Positions 7,378 to 14,813 are shown, numbered from the stretch's first letter. The stretch: DNA of 17,698 nt from Oscillospiraceae bacterium (GCA_902795095.1 CADBKB010000053.1:1-17698); one strand, 5' to 3'. A program made the numbers and translations. The notes: generated by a model not told the origin, from the letters alone.

Positions 7378-7846
7378 GATCCTCATCCTTTCCGAGTTTT
7401 TCTTTGGCGCGGTAGAAGGTGACTCTGGCCCAGTTCTCCGTCCTGCCCAGCAGCTCGCCGATCTCGCGGAAGCTGAGATTGCCCAGGGCCCGGAGATAGA
7501 CGAGCTCCCGATAGGGCTCCGGCAGGGCGTGGAGCCTTCGCAGCAGCGCCAGCCGGGCGTCGGCGCCCAGAGCCTCGGTCTCGGCGGAGGGGACGGTCAG
7601 GGGCAGGTCCTCGATGGAATCCGCGGGGGGATGCTTCCGCCGGTGGGTGCGCAGGACGTTCTTGGCGATGGCGCACAGCCAGGTGGTGATCTTGCAGCTT
7701 TCATCGTAGCGGTCGATGGACCGGATGGCCTGGCAGAAGGTCTCCTGGGTCAGCTCCTCGGCCAGATCCGGATCGTGGACCAGGGAGAACAGATAGCGGT
7801 ACACCGTCCGGGCATAGCGCTGATAGATCTCCTCCATGTTCTGCAT
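7370..7846 (-). CDS. ECF-type RNA polymerase sigma factor
   Basis: The 158-aa protein has region 2 (YRYLFSLVHDPDLAEELTQ ... FCQAIRSIDRYDESCKITTWLCAIAKNVLRTHRRK, residues ~16-75) and region 4 (LPEPYRELVYLRALGNLSFREIGELLGRTENWARVTFYRAKEKL, residues ~107-150) with its helix-turn-helix, joined by a short acidic linker. Length and layout match ECF sigma factors. It directs RNA polymerase to a stress or envelope regulon once released by the membrane anti-sigma protein encoded downstream. The ATG at 7846 has GAAGGTG about 7 nt upstream. A candidate self-recognised promoter lies upstream (7879-7905). Confidence 0.93.
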   Translation of the reverse strand: MQNMEEIYQRYARTVYRYLFSLVHDPDLAEELTQETFCQAIRSIDRYDESCKITTWLCAIAKNVLRTHRRKHPPADSIEDLPLTVPSAETEALGADARLALLRRLHALPEPYRELVYLRALGNLSFREIGELLGRTENWARVTFYRAKEKLGKDEDHV

Positions 7847-7878
7847 TTGTTCACCTTCCTTCGCGGTTTCTGTCCATA

Positions 7879-7905
7879 TATGCGCGCCGCGCGCCGTTCG
7901 TTACA
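7879..7905 (-). promoter_or_regulatory. Candidate ECF-sigma autoregulatory promoter
   Basis: Reading leftward: TGTAAC (7900-7905), 15-nt GC-only spacer containing GCGCGC runs, then CGCATA (7879-7884). The TGTAAC element resembles -35 sequences used by Bacillus ECF sigma factors, and ECF genes are usually autoregulated. The -10 match is weak and no second copy was found in the window. Confidence 0.35.
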
Positions 7906-7936
7906 GAAAAACCGAAAAAATTTTTTTAAAGAGAAA

Positions 7937-8135
7937 CGGGGCTGTTGCAAAATGGGAATTTTGCAGCAGCCCCTGAGACTGTCAAAAAACTCAGAAGACT
8001 TCAAGAATCGGAGGGAAGGATAGTGTGAAAGGAAACCGTCAGGGTTTCCTTTCGCGTTCAATCAAACCGTTTGCAAAAATACTTTTTTGACACGCTGCGG
8101 GGCTGTTGCAAAATGGGAATTTTGCAGCAGCCCCT
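7937..8135. mobile_element. MITE-like palindromic intergenic element
   Basis: Two identical 38-bp direct repeats (7937-7974 and 8098-8135), each itself nearly palindromic (GGGGCTG ... CAGCCCC around GCAAAA/TTTTGC), bracket an internal inverted pair TGTCAAAAAA (7980-7989) / TTTTTTGACA (8083-8092), each 5 nt from its 38-mer. Since the 38-mers are near-palindromes, the entire 199 bp reads as a sequence with ~53-nt imperfect terminal inverted repeats. The centre holds an 11-bp hairpin, GAAAGGAAACC / GGTTTCCTTTC (8027-8053). It encodes no protein. It accounts for most of the 304-bp gap between the sigma gene and the RCC1-SLH gene. No clear target-site duplication was seen. Confidence 0.7.
8098..8135 (-). 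terminator. Hairpin likely ending the ychF-to-SLH operon
   Basis: A stem of about 16 bp (GGGGCTGCTGCAAAAT pairing with its complement, one wobble) lies 15 nt beyond the RCC1-SLH stop in the leftward direction; a GTCAAAAAAG run rather than a clean T-run follows. It is part of the MITE-like element, so termination is a guess from position and stem strength. Confidence 0.45.
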
Positions 8136-8150
8136 TTGGTTGTCATCCGG

Positions 8151-9773
8151 TTATTCGCCGGAGTACCGATAGAGGAATGTGACGACCTGGCCGCGGGTGC
8201 AGGGATCGTCCGGGCTGAAATGGGTCGCGTCTGTGCCCTTGGTGACGCCCTCCGTCACCGCCCAGCGCACCGGCGTTTCGTAATATGCTCCGGCGGGCAC
8301 GTCCGCGAAGGAGAGCTCCGACGCGCCGACCTCCGGGGTCCCGGCAGCCCGGTAGAGGAAGGTCACGATCTGGCCGCGGCTGCAGGGGGCGTCCGGGGCG
8401 AAGCTGTCGTCGGTCATACCTTTGGTGATCCCGTTTTCCACGGCCCAGGCGACGGCTTCTTCATAGAACGCGCCGGGCTTGACGTCGGCGAACAGCGTCT
8501 CGGCCTGCTCCGGCGCGGGGGATCCCGCGTCGCGCCACAGGAAGGTCACCACCTGGGCGCGGGTGCAGGGCTTGTCGGGGGCAAAATGCGTATCGTCGAC
8601 GCCGTTGGTCACACTGGACTGCACGGCCCACTGCACGGCGCTGACGTAGAATTTCCCCTCCGGTACGTCATGGAACTGGGTGGGCATGATCTTTGACTTG
8701 ATGCCGGTGAGCCGCACGGGGGATTTGCACTCGGTGCGGGTGCCGTCGCCCAGCTGGCCCTGGTCGTTGGCGCCCCAGACCCAGAGGGTGCCGTCGGTTT
8801 TCACCGCCACGCAGCTTCTGCCATAGGCGCAGATCTGGGCCACGCTGTCCATGATCTTCCGCGGAGTGTTGCGGCCGGCGTCGGTGCCGTCGCCGAGCTG
8901 TCCGCCGAGGTTGGAGCCCCAGGACCAGAGGGAGCCGTCGGTTTTAATGACATAGCGGGTCAGGCTGCAGCTGTCGATGGCCTTTGCGCCGTCGAGGACC
9001 TTTCTCGGGGTGGGGTTTCGCTGGAAATCGGCGGAGCCGTACTGCTTGTTTTCCTTCTGCAGGATGCAGCCAAATTCATAGGCGGCGCCGTCGGTCTTGA
9101 TCATCAGACCGTCATAGCTGCACACGGCGCGCACGCCGGCGGCGATGCGCTTGGGCGTCAGAACGTCGTCGAAGGAGGTCGAGCCCAGCTCGCCGTGGGC
9201 GTTGGAGCCCATGCCCCAGAGGGAGGCGTCGTCCTTGATGAACAGGCTGACGTCCTCGCCGGCGGCGGCAGCGATCACATGATCGGCGATTTTCTTCGGG
9301 CGCAGGGCGTTCGTCCTTGTGCCGTCACCGATCTGGCCGTTGCCGTTGGAGCCCCAGGCCCAGAGGGTGCCGTCTTTTTTGACGGCCAGGCTGTGATAGG
9401 ACCCGGCACTGACGGAGGCCACGCCATCCATGATCTGCACGGGGTTATCGCGCCAGTCCACGCCGGCGCCGTCGCCCAGGCGGCCGTCATAGCCGCTGCC
9501 CCAGGTCCACACGGTGCCGTCGCGCTTCAAAGCCACGTTGTGCAGATAACCGCAACTCACGTCCGCAACGTTGCCCGTGATCCCTTGGGGGCCGCCGTTT
9601 GCGTCAAATCTCCAGAGCTCGCCATCGGAATCGACGGCATAGACGGCGTTGGAGCCGATACCAGAGCGCACAAAGGAGATTGGCATATTCACAAGATAGC
9701 CTTGTGAGGCGCCGGCGGGAAGCGCGCCGAGGAGCAGGCAGACAGCCAGCAGCAGAGAAACCAGTTTTTTCAC
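8151..9773 (-). CDS. RCC1-repeat surface protein with three SLH domains
   Basis: Predicted 540 aa starting at a GTG with GAAGG 7 nt upstream; reading further upstream would enter the TfoX gene region and lose the signal peptide. Residues 1-~23 are a signal peptide (MKKLVSLLLAVCLLLGALPA). Residues ~40-360 contain about seven RCC1-type beta-propeller blades, visible as repeated W-[TAS]-W/M-G-S-N-x-x-G-Q-[LI]-G-D-G-T and H-[NS]-[VL]-A-[LV]-K-x-D-G-T-[VL]-W strings. Residues ~365-540 are three SLH domains (FADV...FYEEAVAWAVENGITKG, each ending P-C-[TS]-R-[AG]-Q-[VI]-V-T-F-L). SLH domains bind secondary cell-wall polymers, so the propeller is displayed on the cell surface, probably for binding. 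It is the last gene of its cluster. Confidence 0.92.
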   Translation of the reverse strand: MKKLVSLLLAVCLLLGALPAGASQGYLVNMPISFVRSGIGSNAVYAVDSDGELWRFDANGGPQGITGNVADVSCGYLHNVALKRDGTVWTWGSGYDGRLGDGAGVDWRDNPVQIMDGVASVSAGSYHSLAVKKDGTLWAWGSNGNGQIGDGTRTNALRPKKIADHVIAAAAGEDVSLFIKDDASLWGMGSNAHGELGSTSFDDVLTPKRIAAGVRAVCSYDGLMIKTDGAAYEFGCILQKENKQYGSADFQRNPTPRKVLDGAKAIDSCSLTRYVIKTDGSLWSWGSNLGGQLGDGTDAGRNTPRKIMDSVAQICAYGRSCVAVKTDGTLWVWGANDQGQLGDGTRTECKSPVRLTGIKSKIMPTQFHDVPEGKFYVSAVQWAVQSSVTNGVDDTHFAPDKPCTRAQVVTFLWRDAGSPAPEQAETLFADVKPGAFYEEAVAWAVENGITKGMTDDSFAPDAPCSRGQIVTFLYRAAGTPEVGASELSFADVPAGAYYETPVRWAVTEGVTKGTDATHFSPDDPCTRGQVVTFLYRYSGE

Positions 9774-9796
9774 GGGTGGACCTTCTTTCTTATCCG

Positions 9797-10111
9797 TCAG
9801 GATTTGCGCTTTTTCGGCGCGGGGAGTTCTGGGAGCATGGCTGTTATGACCGCGGCGAGCCGGTCCCGGTCGTCGGGGTCGGCCAGGAGCATCTCCTTCG
9901 CGCCGGGGTAGGGGATCTCCCGCGGCGCGTCCGGCAGCATGGCGCACGCGGCCGCGGCGGGCTTGAGCAGAAGGCGGTCGTCGTAGATCCCGCCGAAAAC
10001 CCGGCCCTGGATGTACAGGACGTATTCGCCCATCATGGCCCGATGGGTGATCCCGTCGATGCCGGAGAGCTGCTCCAGAACATATTCAAGGTACTCTTGT
10101 TTCGTTGCCAT
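9797..10111 (-). CDS. TfoX N-terminal domain protein
   Basis: The 104-aa protein resembles the stand-alone TfoX/Sxy N-terminal domain family: MATKQEYLEYVLEQLSGI, a central MMGEYVLYIQGRVFGGIYDDRLLLK core (residues ~26-50), and a C-terminal PYPGAKEMLLADPDDRDRLAAVI segment, ending in a basic tail (PKKRKS). Full TfoX proteins regulate competence in Gammaproteobacteria; single-domain versions in Firmicutes are common but uncharacterised. The ATG at 10111 lies 14 nt after the upstream SLH-gene stop and has no clear SD site, so coupling is likely. It is followed after 23 nt by the RCC1-SLH gene. A cytoplasmic protein between two secreted SLH proteins is unexpected. Confidence 0.87.
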   Translation of the reverse strand: MATKQEYLEYVLEQLSGIDGITHRAMMGEYVLYIQGRVFGGIYDDRLLLKPAAAACAMLPDAPREIPYPGAKEMLLADPDDRDRLAAVITAMLPELPAPKKRKS

Positions 10112-10125
10112 ACGGTTTTTCGGCG

Positions 10126-11502
10126 TCACTGCGCCCGATACAGGAAGGTGACGACCTGGGCCCTGGTGCAGGTACTGTCCGGGCTGAAATGGGTTTCGTC
10201 GGTGCCCTTGGTGATTCCGCCGGCCACGGCCCATTGGACCGGCGTCTCGTAGAATTTCCCGGCGGGCACGTCCGCGAAGCCGGTGGGAGCCGCATCGAGG
10301 GCAGGGGACCCGGCGGCCCGGTAGAGGAAGGTGACGATCTGACCTCTGGTGCAGGTGGCGTCGGGGCTGAAGTGGGTGCTGTCGGTGCCGGAAGTGATAT
10401 TGTGCTCCACCGCCCAGGCCACCGCCTTGTCATAAAACGCGCCGGATTTGACGTCCAGGAACGGCGTTTCGAGGGTTTCCGGCGCGGGGGATCCGGCGGC
10501 GCGCCACAGGAAGGTCACCACCTGGGCGCGGGTGCAGCCTTGATTCGGGGCAAAGGTCGAGGCGCTGGTGCCGTTTGTGATCTTGTTGTAAACCGCCCAG
10601 TCGATCCCAGGGTGCGCCCAGTTGGTGTAGGCGGGCATATCCGTAAAGGCGCTGCTGATGCAGATCGCGTCGGTTTTCGTACTGCCGCAGCTGCTGCAGG
10701 TGTACAGACCGGAGCCGTGCACGTCGGTGGCCGGGACGTCGACCCGGGTGAGAGTCCAGTTGTGATGCGCCTTGATGGGCTCGTAGAATGTGGCGCCGCA
10801 GGCGGAGCACTGATATCCCGTGGCGCCGTCCACCGTGCAGGTCGCTGCGCGTTCGACCCAGGTCTTTCCCACATTATGAATGGATTTCGGAGAAATGTTC
10901 GGGAAAATGCTCTGCACGCCCAACGAGACATTTTTGGAACGGAGTGTGCAGTCCAGGAACTCGAGCAAACCGCGAAGCTCCTTTTTGAAGTCCGCTTCGA
11001 AGCGCTCTCTGGGAACCAGCGCCGAGTAGTCGTAGAAATCAAGCTCGTCGCTGAATGTGTAATCCTTGCTGAGCGAGATATAGCCCTGGCTGCCGTAAAA
11101 CCCGTAGGAATCCAGTTTCCCCCCGGCATTTGGTCCCGAGATCGAGTGCCGGAAGCAGGTATAATAAGCCTGCTCATCGCCCTCATAGAGGAAGAGCGTC
11201 GTGCAGGCATGGGCATCCTCCGGGCTGAAGTAGTAATATTCGATCACGACATAGTCTTCCAGTTTCTCCGCCGCACGGTGTGCGACGTTCACATGGAAGC
11301 CGTTGAACATGGTTTCGTTGCTATAGAAGGTCATCTTGCCATCTTCTTCGAACTCCACGGGATTCGCCTGTCCTTTTTTTTTTATTTCTGCGAGGATGTT
11401 ATATGCATCCCTGTAACTGGTCGCCGAGGCTTTCACCACGGGGAGCATCGCGATGCACAGCAGAATACAAAGCATCCGTTTTACGGTCGTCCTGCACTTC
11501 AT
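10126..11502 (-). CDS. SLH-domain surface protein with cysteine-rich linker
   Basis: Predicted 458 aa with a signal peptide (VKRMLCILLCIAMLPVVKASA, to residue ~27). Residues ~28-215 form a domain I do not recognise (YRDAYNILAEIKKKGQANPV ... VVIEYYYFSPEDAHACTTLF). Residues 222-272 hold a metal-binding-like C-x9-C-x2-C ... C-x2-C arrangement (QCSACGATF, YTCSSCGST). Three SLH domains follow at about 286-335, 347-396 and 408-457. The start has GGAGG 9 nt upstream. SLH domains anchor the protein to wall polymers. Its SLH region is strongly similar to that of the RCC1-SLH protein two genes downstream, pointing to a common origin of the anchors. Function of the N-terminal domain unknown. Confidence 0.88.
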   Translation of the reverse strand: MKCRTTVKRMLCILLCIAMLPVVKASATSYRDAYNILAEIKKKGQANPVEFEEDGKMTFYSNETMFNGFHVNVAHRAAEKLEDYVVIEYYYFSPEDAHACTTLFLYEGDEQAYYTCFRHSISGPNAGGKLDSYGFYGSQGYISLSKDYTFSDELDFYDYSALVPRERFEADFKKELRGLLEFLDCTLRSKNVSLGVQSIFPNISPKSIHNVGKTWVERAATCTVDGATGYQCSACGATFYEPIKAHHNWTLTRVDVPATDVHGSGLYTCSSCGSTKTDAICISSAFTDMPAYTNWAHPGIDWAVYNKITNGTSASTFAPNQGCTRAQVVTFLWRAAGSPAPETLETPFLDVKSGAFYDKAVAWAVEHNITSGTDSTHFSPDATCTRGQIVTFLYRAAGSPALDAAPTGFADVPAGKFYETPVQWAVAGGITKGTDETHFSPDSTCTRAQVVTFLYRAQ

Positions 11503-11539
11503 TTCGATATGCCTCCAGTTTTTCGTTGATTTGCGCCGG

Positions 11540-12298
11540 TTATTTCCGCTTTCTGCGGCGGGCCAGGATGATCAGCACCGCCGCCAGGGCGCCCATGGCG
11601 ATGAAGGTGATCTCCAGGATCCGGGCTTCCGTTTGCTCGGAGATGTGCGCCGGCTCCTCCGGGGCCTCGTCGGGGGCGGGGGAGATGAGCTGTTCGTCCG
11701 CCGGGGCCTCTTCCATGGCCTCTTCCGTGGCCTCTTCCGTGGCCTCTTCCGTGGCTTCGTCCGTGGCTTCGTCCGTGGCGTCGGTGAGCTCGGGCTTGCC
11801 CTCGGAGGACTCCACGATGACGGCGTCGCCGTATTTGCTTCCCAGCTCCTGGGCAAGGTCGATGGCGTGGGCCTCGTCGGCGACCACCACCACGCGCATC
11901 TCCTTTCCGCTGGCGCCGAAGCCGCCGTTCGTTCCCCAGCCGACGCCCACGGACTGGACGCCGGAGCCCTCGGTCATGTAGGCGTCGGTGATCTCGGCGC
12001 TGATCTCGTGCAGCTGCTGATCGGTGTAGGTGCCCTTCTCAAAGGAAATGGTGGAGGGGTCGTCCAGCATGGCGCGGATCTCCTCGGCACGGGCTTCAAA
12101 ATTGTCGCCCACCAGCTGGACTGTGAGGTTGTAGGGGGTGCCGTCGGTGGAGTAGATGGAGCCCACGTCGTCGGGGTAGCCGTTGGTCTCCCAGTCCTGC
12201 AGCAGGGTATAGGCGTTGGCAAACTGCGCGGCCTGCGCGGCGATGGGCAGGGAGAGCGCAAGGCAGAGGATCAGAAGGATGCAAAAAAGCCTTTTCAT
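11540..12298 (-). CDS. Secreted membrane-anchored protein with acidic Thr-Glu-Ala repeats
   Basis: Predicted 252 aa. Residues 1-23 are a signal peptide (MKRLFCILLILCLALSLPIA). Residues ~24-165 are a globular extracellular domain with VQLVGDNFEARAEEIRAMLDD and MRVVVVADEAHAIDLAQELG stretches; a remote TPM-like or unknown fold is possible, not certain. Residues 172-198 are an acidic ATDEA/ATEEA repeat stalk, 228-246 a transmembrane helix, and the end is RRRKRK inside the cell, so the protein is held in the membrane with the domain outside. GAGGA sits about 7 nt before the ATG, and the gene starts 10 nt after the ychF stop. No family assigned with confidence. Confidence 0.8.
   Translation of the reverse strand: MKRLFCILLILCLALSLPIAAQAAQFANAYTLLQDWETNGYPDDVGSIYSTDGTPYNLTVQLVGDNFEARAEEIRAMLDDPSTISFEKGTYTDQQLHEISAEITDAYMTEGSGVQSVGVGWGTNGGFGASGKEMRVVVVADEAHAIDLAQELGSKYGDAVIVESSEGKPELTDATDEATDEATEEATEEATEEAMEEAPADEQLISPAPDEAPEEPAHISEQTEARILEITFIAMGALAAVLIILARRRKRK
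11705..11776. repeat. 12-bp in-gene tandem repeat coding for an acidic stalk
   Basis: Six 12-bp copies in register: four of GGCCTCTTCC[AG]T followed by two of GGCTTCGTCCGT. Twelve is a multiple of three, so copy-number change keeps the frame and only alters stalk length (4-residue steps of ATEE/ATDE type). Confidence 0.85.
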
Positions 12299-12308
12299 GG
12301 GGAATTCC

Positions 12309-13406
12309 TCACACGTTGAACAGGAAGTTGACCACGTCGCCGTCGTGCATGACGTATTCCTTGCCCTCGCTGCGCACCAGGCCCTTGGCCTTGGCTGCCT
12401 GCAGCGTGCCGCAGGCCTTGAGATCGTCGAAGGCGATGACCTCGGCGCGGATGAAGCCCCGCTCGAAGTCGGTGTGGATCTTGCCGGCGGCCTGGGGGGC
12501 CTTGGTGCCCCGGCGGATGGTCCAGGCGCGGCATTCGTCGCCGCCGCCGGTGAGGAAGGAGATCAGGCCCAGCAGCTCATAGCTGGCGCGGATCAGCCGG
12601 TCGAGGCCGGATTCCTTGAGGCCCAGCTCCTCCATGAACATGGCCTTCTCCTCGGGGTCGTCCAGCTCGGCAATGTCGGATTCCAGCTTGGCGCTGATGG
12701 GCAGCACCAGGCTCCCCTCGGCGTCGGCCAGCTTCTTGACGGCCTGATAATAGGGGCTGGCTTCATAGCTTTCCACGTCGTCCTCGGAGATGTTGGCGCA
12801 GTAGATCGTCCGCTTGAGTGTGAGCAGGTCGGACTGGCCGATGATCGCACGCTCGTCGTCGGAGCACTCGAAGGTGCGGGCCAGATTGCCGCCGTCCAGG
12901 TGCTCGCGCAGGGCGGTGAGCACCTCCAGCTCCCGGGCCATGCGCTTGTCGCCGCCCTTGAGGGCTTTCTGGGTCTTCTCCACGCGGCGGTCGACCATTT
13001 CAAGATCGGCCATGACCAGCTCCAGGTTGATGATCTCAATGTCGCGCACGGGATCGGTGCTGCCCTCGACGTGGGTGACGTTGGGATCGTCGAAGCAGCG
13101 CACCACGTGAACGATGGCGTCGGTGGAGCGGATGTTGGACAGGAACTTGTTGCCCAGACCCTCGCCGTGGCTGGCGCCCTTCACCAGGCCCGCGATGTCC
13201 ACGAATTCGATGACCGCGGGGGTGAACTTCTTGGGGTTATAGAGGTCGCGCAGCCATTCCAGCCGCTCGTCCGGCACCGGGACGACGCCGATGTTCGGGT
13301 CGATGGTGCAGAACGCGTAGTTGTCGGCGGGGATGCCGGCGTTGGTGATGGCGTTGAACAGGGTGGACTTGCCCACATTCGGAAGTCCGACGATTCCTAA
13401 TTTCAT
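12309..13406 (-). CDS. ychF: Ribosome-associated P-loop ATPase YchF
   Basis: The 365-aa protein matches the YchF/OLA1 family: P-loop GLPNVGKST (residues 7-15), switch region [20 protein letters not shown], and the atypical NxxE-type G4 motif in [13 protein letters not shown] (N-I-S-E), which makes these Obg-like proteins ATPases instead of GTPases. A coiled-coil insert spans ~125-200 and a TGS domain ([25 protein letters not shown]) lies in the last ~85 residues. YchF binds ribosomes and modulates stress translation. The ATG at 13406 follows AAGGAG at a rather long 12-nt distance. It is the first chromosomal gene beside the mobile element and heads the surface-protein cluster. Confidence 0.97.
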   Translation of the reverse strand: MKLGIVGLPNVGKSTLFNAITNAGIPADNYAFCTIDPNIGVVPVPDERLEWLRDLYNPKKFTPAVIEFVDIAGLVKGASHGEGLGNKFLSNIRSTDAIVHVVRCFDDPNVTHVEGSTDPVRDIEIINLELVMADLEMVDRRVEKTQKALKGGDKRMARELEVLTALREHLDGGNLARTFECSDDERAIIGQSDLLTLKRTIYCANISEDDVESYEASPYYQAVKKLADAEGSLVLPISAKLESDIAELDDPEEKAMFMEELGLKESGLDRLIRASYELLGLISFLTGGGDECRAWTIRRGTKAPQAAGKIHTDFERGFIRAEVIAFDDLKACGTLQAAKAKGLVRSEGKEYVMHDGDVVNFLFNV

Positions 13407-13437
13407 ATATGATCACTTCTCCTTCAAAAGTCTAATG

Positions 13438-13465
13438 TTTATAAGGGTTCTTGCGCAACCGATAA
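13438..13465 (-). promoter_or_regulatory. Candidate ychF promoter at the element junction
   Basis: Reading leftward: TTATCG (13460-13465), 16-nt spacer, TATAAA (13438-13443). The -10 is good, the -35 poor. The -35 overlaps a GCGCAACCG copy that recurs at the integrase end, so this promoter may straddle the insertion junction. Confidence 0.35.
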
Positions 13466-13527
13466 AAACTCGTACGCCCTTTCTACGCCCTTTTTTGCCG
13501 TTTTATCTTGACTTCTAGGCGCAACCG
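13453..13527. other. Candidate attachment-end region of the element
   Basis: The 108-bp gap between ychF and int holds two copies of GCGCAACCG (13453-13461 and 13519-13527, 66 bp apart) and two adjacent 11-bp copies TACGCCCTTTC / TACGCCCTTTT (13473-13483, 13484-13494). Short direct repeats next to an integrase gene are typical of recombinase core or arm sites. Without the other end of the element the core cannot be fixed. Confidence 0.4.
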
Positions 13528-14693
13528 GATTCAAATTGATGAACAGCTTTCAGCAAGGAGTCATCAGAGATGTGGACGTATCTGTCCATCGTGGTTTGGA
13601 TGCTTGCATGGCCAAGAAGCTGCTGCAGGACCTTCGGCTGTACCCCACGCTCGATGGCTCGCGTTGCGTATGTGTGCCGGAGCGCATGCATACAAAAATG
13701 CTTGATGCCTGCCTCATCGCAAAGCTTGTAGAGGTGCGTATCATAGGAACTGTTTTTGTTCGGCTCTCCCGTGCGGTAATTGATAAAGACCAGATCCCGC
13801 ATGACCATGCACCGCCGCTCACCGGTCCGGCTGTCGGTATATTCCAGAACTTCCGACAATGAAGGGGCTTCTTTGCGGGTGGTCCGTTCATCATAACAGC
13901 TTTTCAAGATCTGGTAAGCTTTTTCTGTGAGGGGGATGGTGCGATAGCTCTTTTTGGTTTTCGGCGGACCGGCACGCCAGTAGCCTTCTTTATGGCGATA
14001 CTCCAGACTCTTGTTGACCGTCAGGGTCCGCTTTTTCCAGTCTATCGAATCCCACGTAAGGCCGATCAGCTCCGCAGTCCGCAAACCGGTTTCCAGCAGC
14101 AAAGCGTACTGTCTGTAATTATGGGAACGCTCCGCCGCTTTCAGAAACTGCTCCTGCTCGGCGACCGTAAGATACTTGATGTCATTCACTGCCCGAACAG
14201 GCTTTGTATATCGGACGCCGTTCATGGGGTGCTTCCCGATAATATCATTCATCACGGCAGACTTGAAAAACGTCCCCATGGCAATGTACGTTTGCCTTAT
14301 GGTTGATCCGGCATAGGCGGTCTCCATCCTGTTCAGCACCGCTTTGCAGTGCATGGGTTTCACATCACCGATGCACATTGCTCCGATGACGGGCTGGATA
14401 TTGAACTTGTACCGTTCACGATAGTTCCTCAGTGTATTCGGAGCCAGATCACATACAATATTCTCAATCCAGTAAGAAAACCATTTGTCAACCGTCATTT
14501 TGGGATCGGTAACAATCAGATTGTGCCGGTCCTCATACTTCGCATCGGCCAGCCAGTTTTTCGCTTCTGGTAAGGTATTAAAGTACTTTTCCTTGCGTTT
14601 GCCGTCCTTGGCGTAGTATCTTGCTGAGTATTTCCCGTCCTTTCTTTGGTAAATGCCCTTGCCGCATTCTTTACCTTTGAGATTTTTACCCAT
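13515..14693 (-). CDS. Tyrosine-type site-specific integrase (Tn916 Int-like)
   Basis: The 392-aa recombinase has an N-terminal arm-binding domain (KGIYQRKDGKYSARYYAKDGKRKEKYF, residues ~12-38), a SAM-like core-binding domain (~66-160) and a C-terminal catalytic domain. Catalytic residues are all present: R205 (ETGLRTAEL), Lys in GPPKTKKSYRT near 245, H336 and R339 (MHALRH), H362 (LLGHAS) and nucleophile Y372 (TMDRYVH). It would cut and join element ends with the target through a 3'-phosphotyrosine intermediate. GGGAG lies 7 nt before the ATG and it has its own promoter. It is complete and apparently functional, and its stop codon marks the element end near ychF. Confidence 0.96.
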   Translation of the reverse strand: MGKNLKGKECGKGIYQRKDGKYSARYYAKDGKRKEKYFNTLPEAKNWLADAKYEDRHNLIVTDPKMTVDKWFSYWIENIVCDLAPNTLRNYRERYKFNIQPVIGAMCIGDVKPMHCKAVLNRMETAYAGSTIRQTYIAMGTFFKSAVMNDIIGKHPMNGVRYTKPVRAVNDIKYLTVAEQEQFLKAAERSHNYRQYALLLETGLRTAELIGLTWDSIDWKKRTLTVNKSLEYRHKEGYWRAGPPKTKKSYRTIPLTEKAYQILKSCYDERTTRKEAPSLSEVLEYTDSRTGERRCMVMRDLVFINYRTGEPNKNSSYDTHLYKLCDEAGIKHFCMHALRHTYATRAIERGVQPKVLQQLLGHASIQTTMDRYVHISDDSLLKAVHQFESGCA

Positions 14694-14743
14694 ATTTGAA
14701 CTCCCTTCTCATTGAGCGAAAAAAGAGTCCAACGCATTTATTA

Positions 14744-14772
14744 AGTATAGCATAGAACCCCTCATTTCTCAA
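14744..14772 (-). promoter_or_regulatory. Promoter of the integrase gene
   Basis: Reading leftward: TTGAGA (14767-14772), 17-nt spacer, TATACT (14744-14749), followed by an ~50-nt leader to the ATG at 14693. Good sigma-A match, so int can be expressed apart from xis. Confidence 0.7.
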
Positions 14773-14784
14773 TAGATTTCGGCA

Positions 14785-14813
14785 GAAACTACCGCCCTTT
14801 CATTGGTAGTTTC
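14785..14813 (-). terminator. Hairpin between xis and int
   Basis: GAAACTACC (14785-14793) pairs perfectly with GGTAGTTTC (14805-14813) across an 11-nt loop, 25 bp past the xis stop. It lacks a strong T-run, so it may be a terminator, an RNA stability element or a recombinase/Xis binding palindrome. Confidence 0.5.

Noticed and set aside
10105..11529. 474-codon plus-strand frame opposite the SLH gene
   Set aside because: The minus strand carries a signal peptide, SLH repeats and GGAGG; the plus frame has none of these.
12216..13400. 394-codon plus-strand frame opposite ychF
   Set aside because: Antisense shadow of ychF with low-complexity Gly/Ala/His composition and no SD site.
13515..14693. 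Decayed integrase remnant
   Set aside because: All catalytic residues, promoter and SD are present and the frame is complete.
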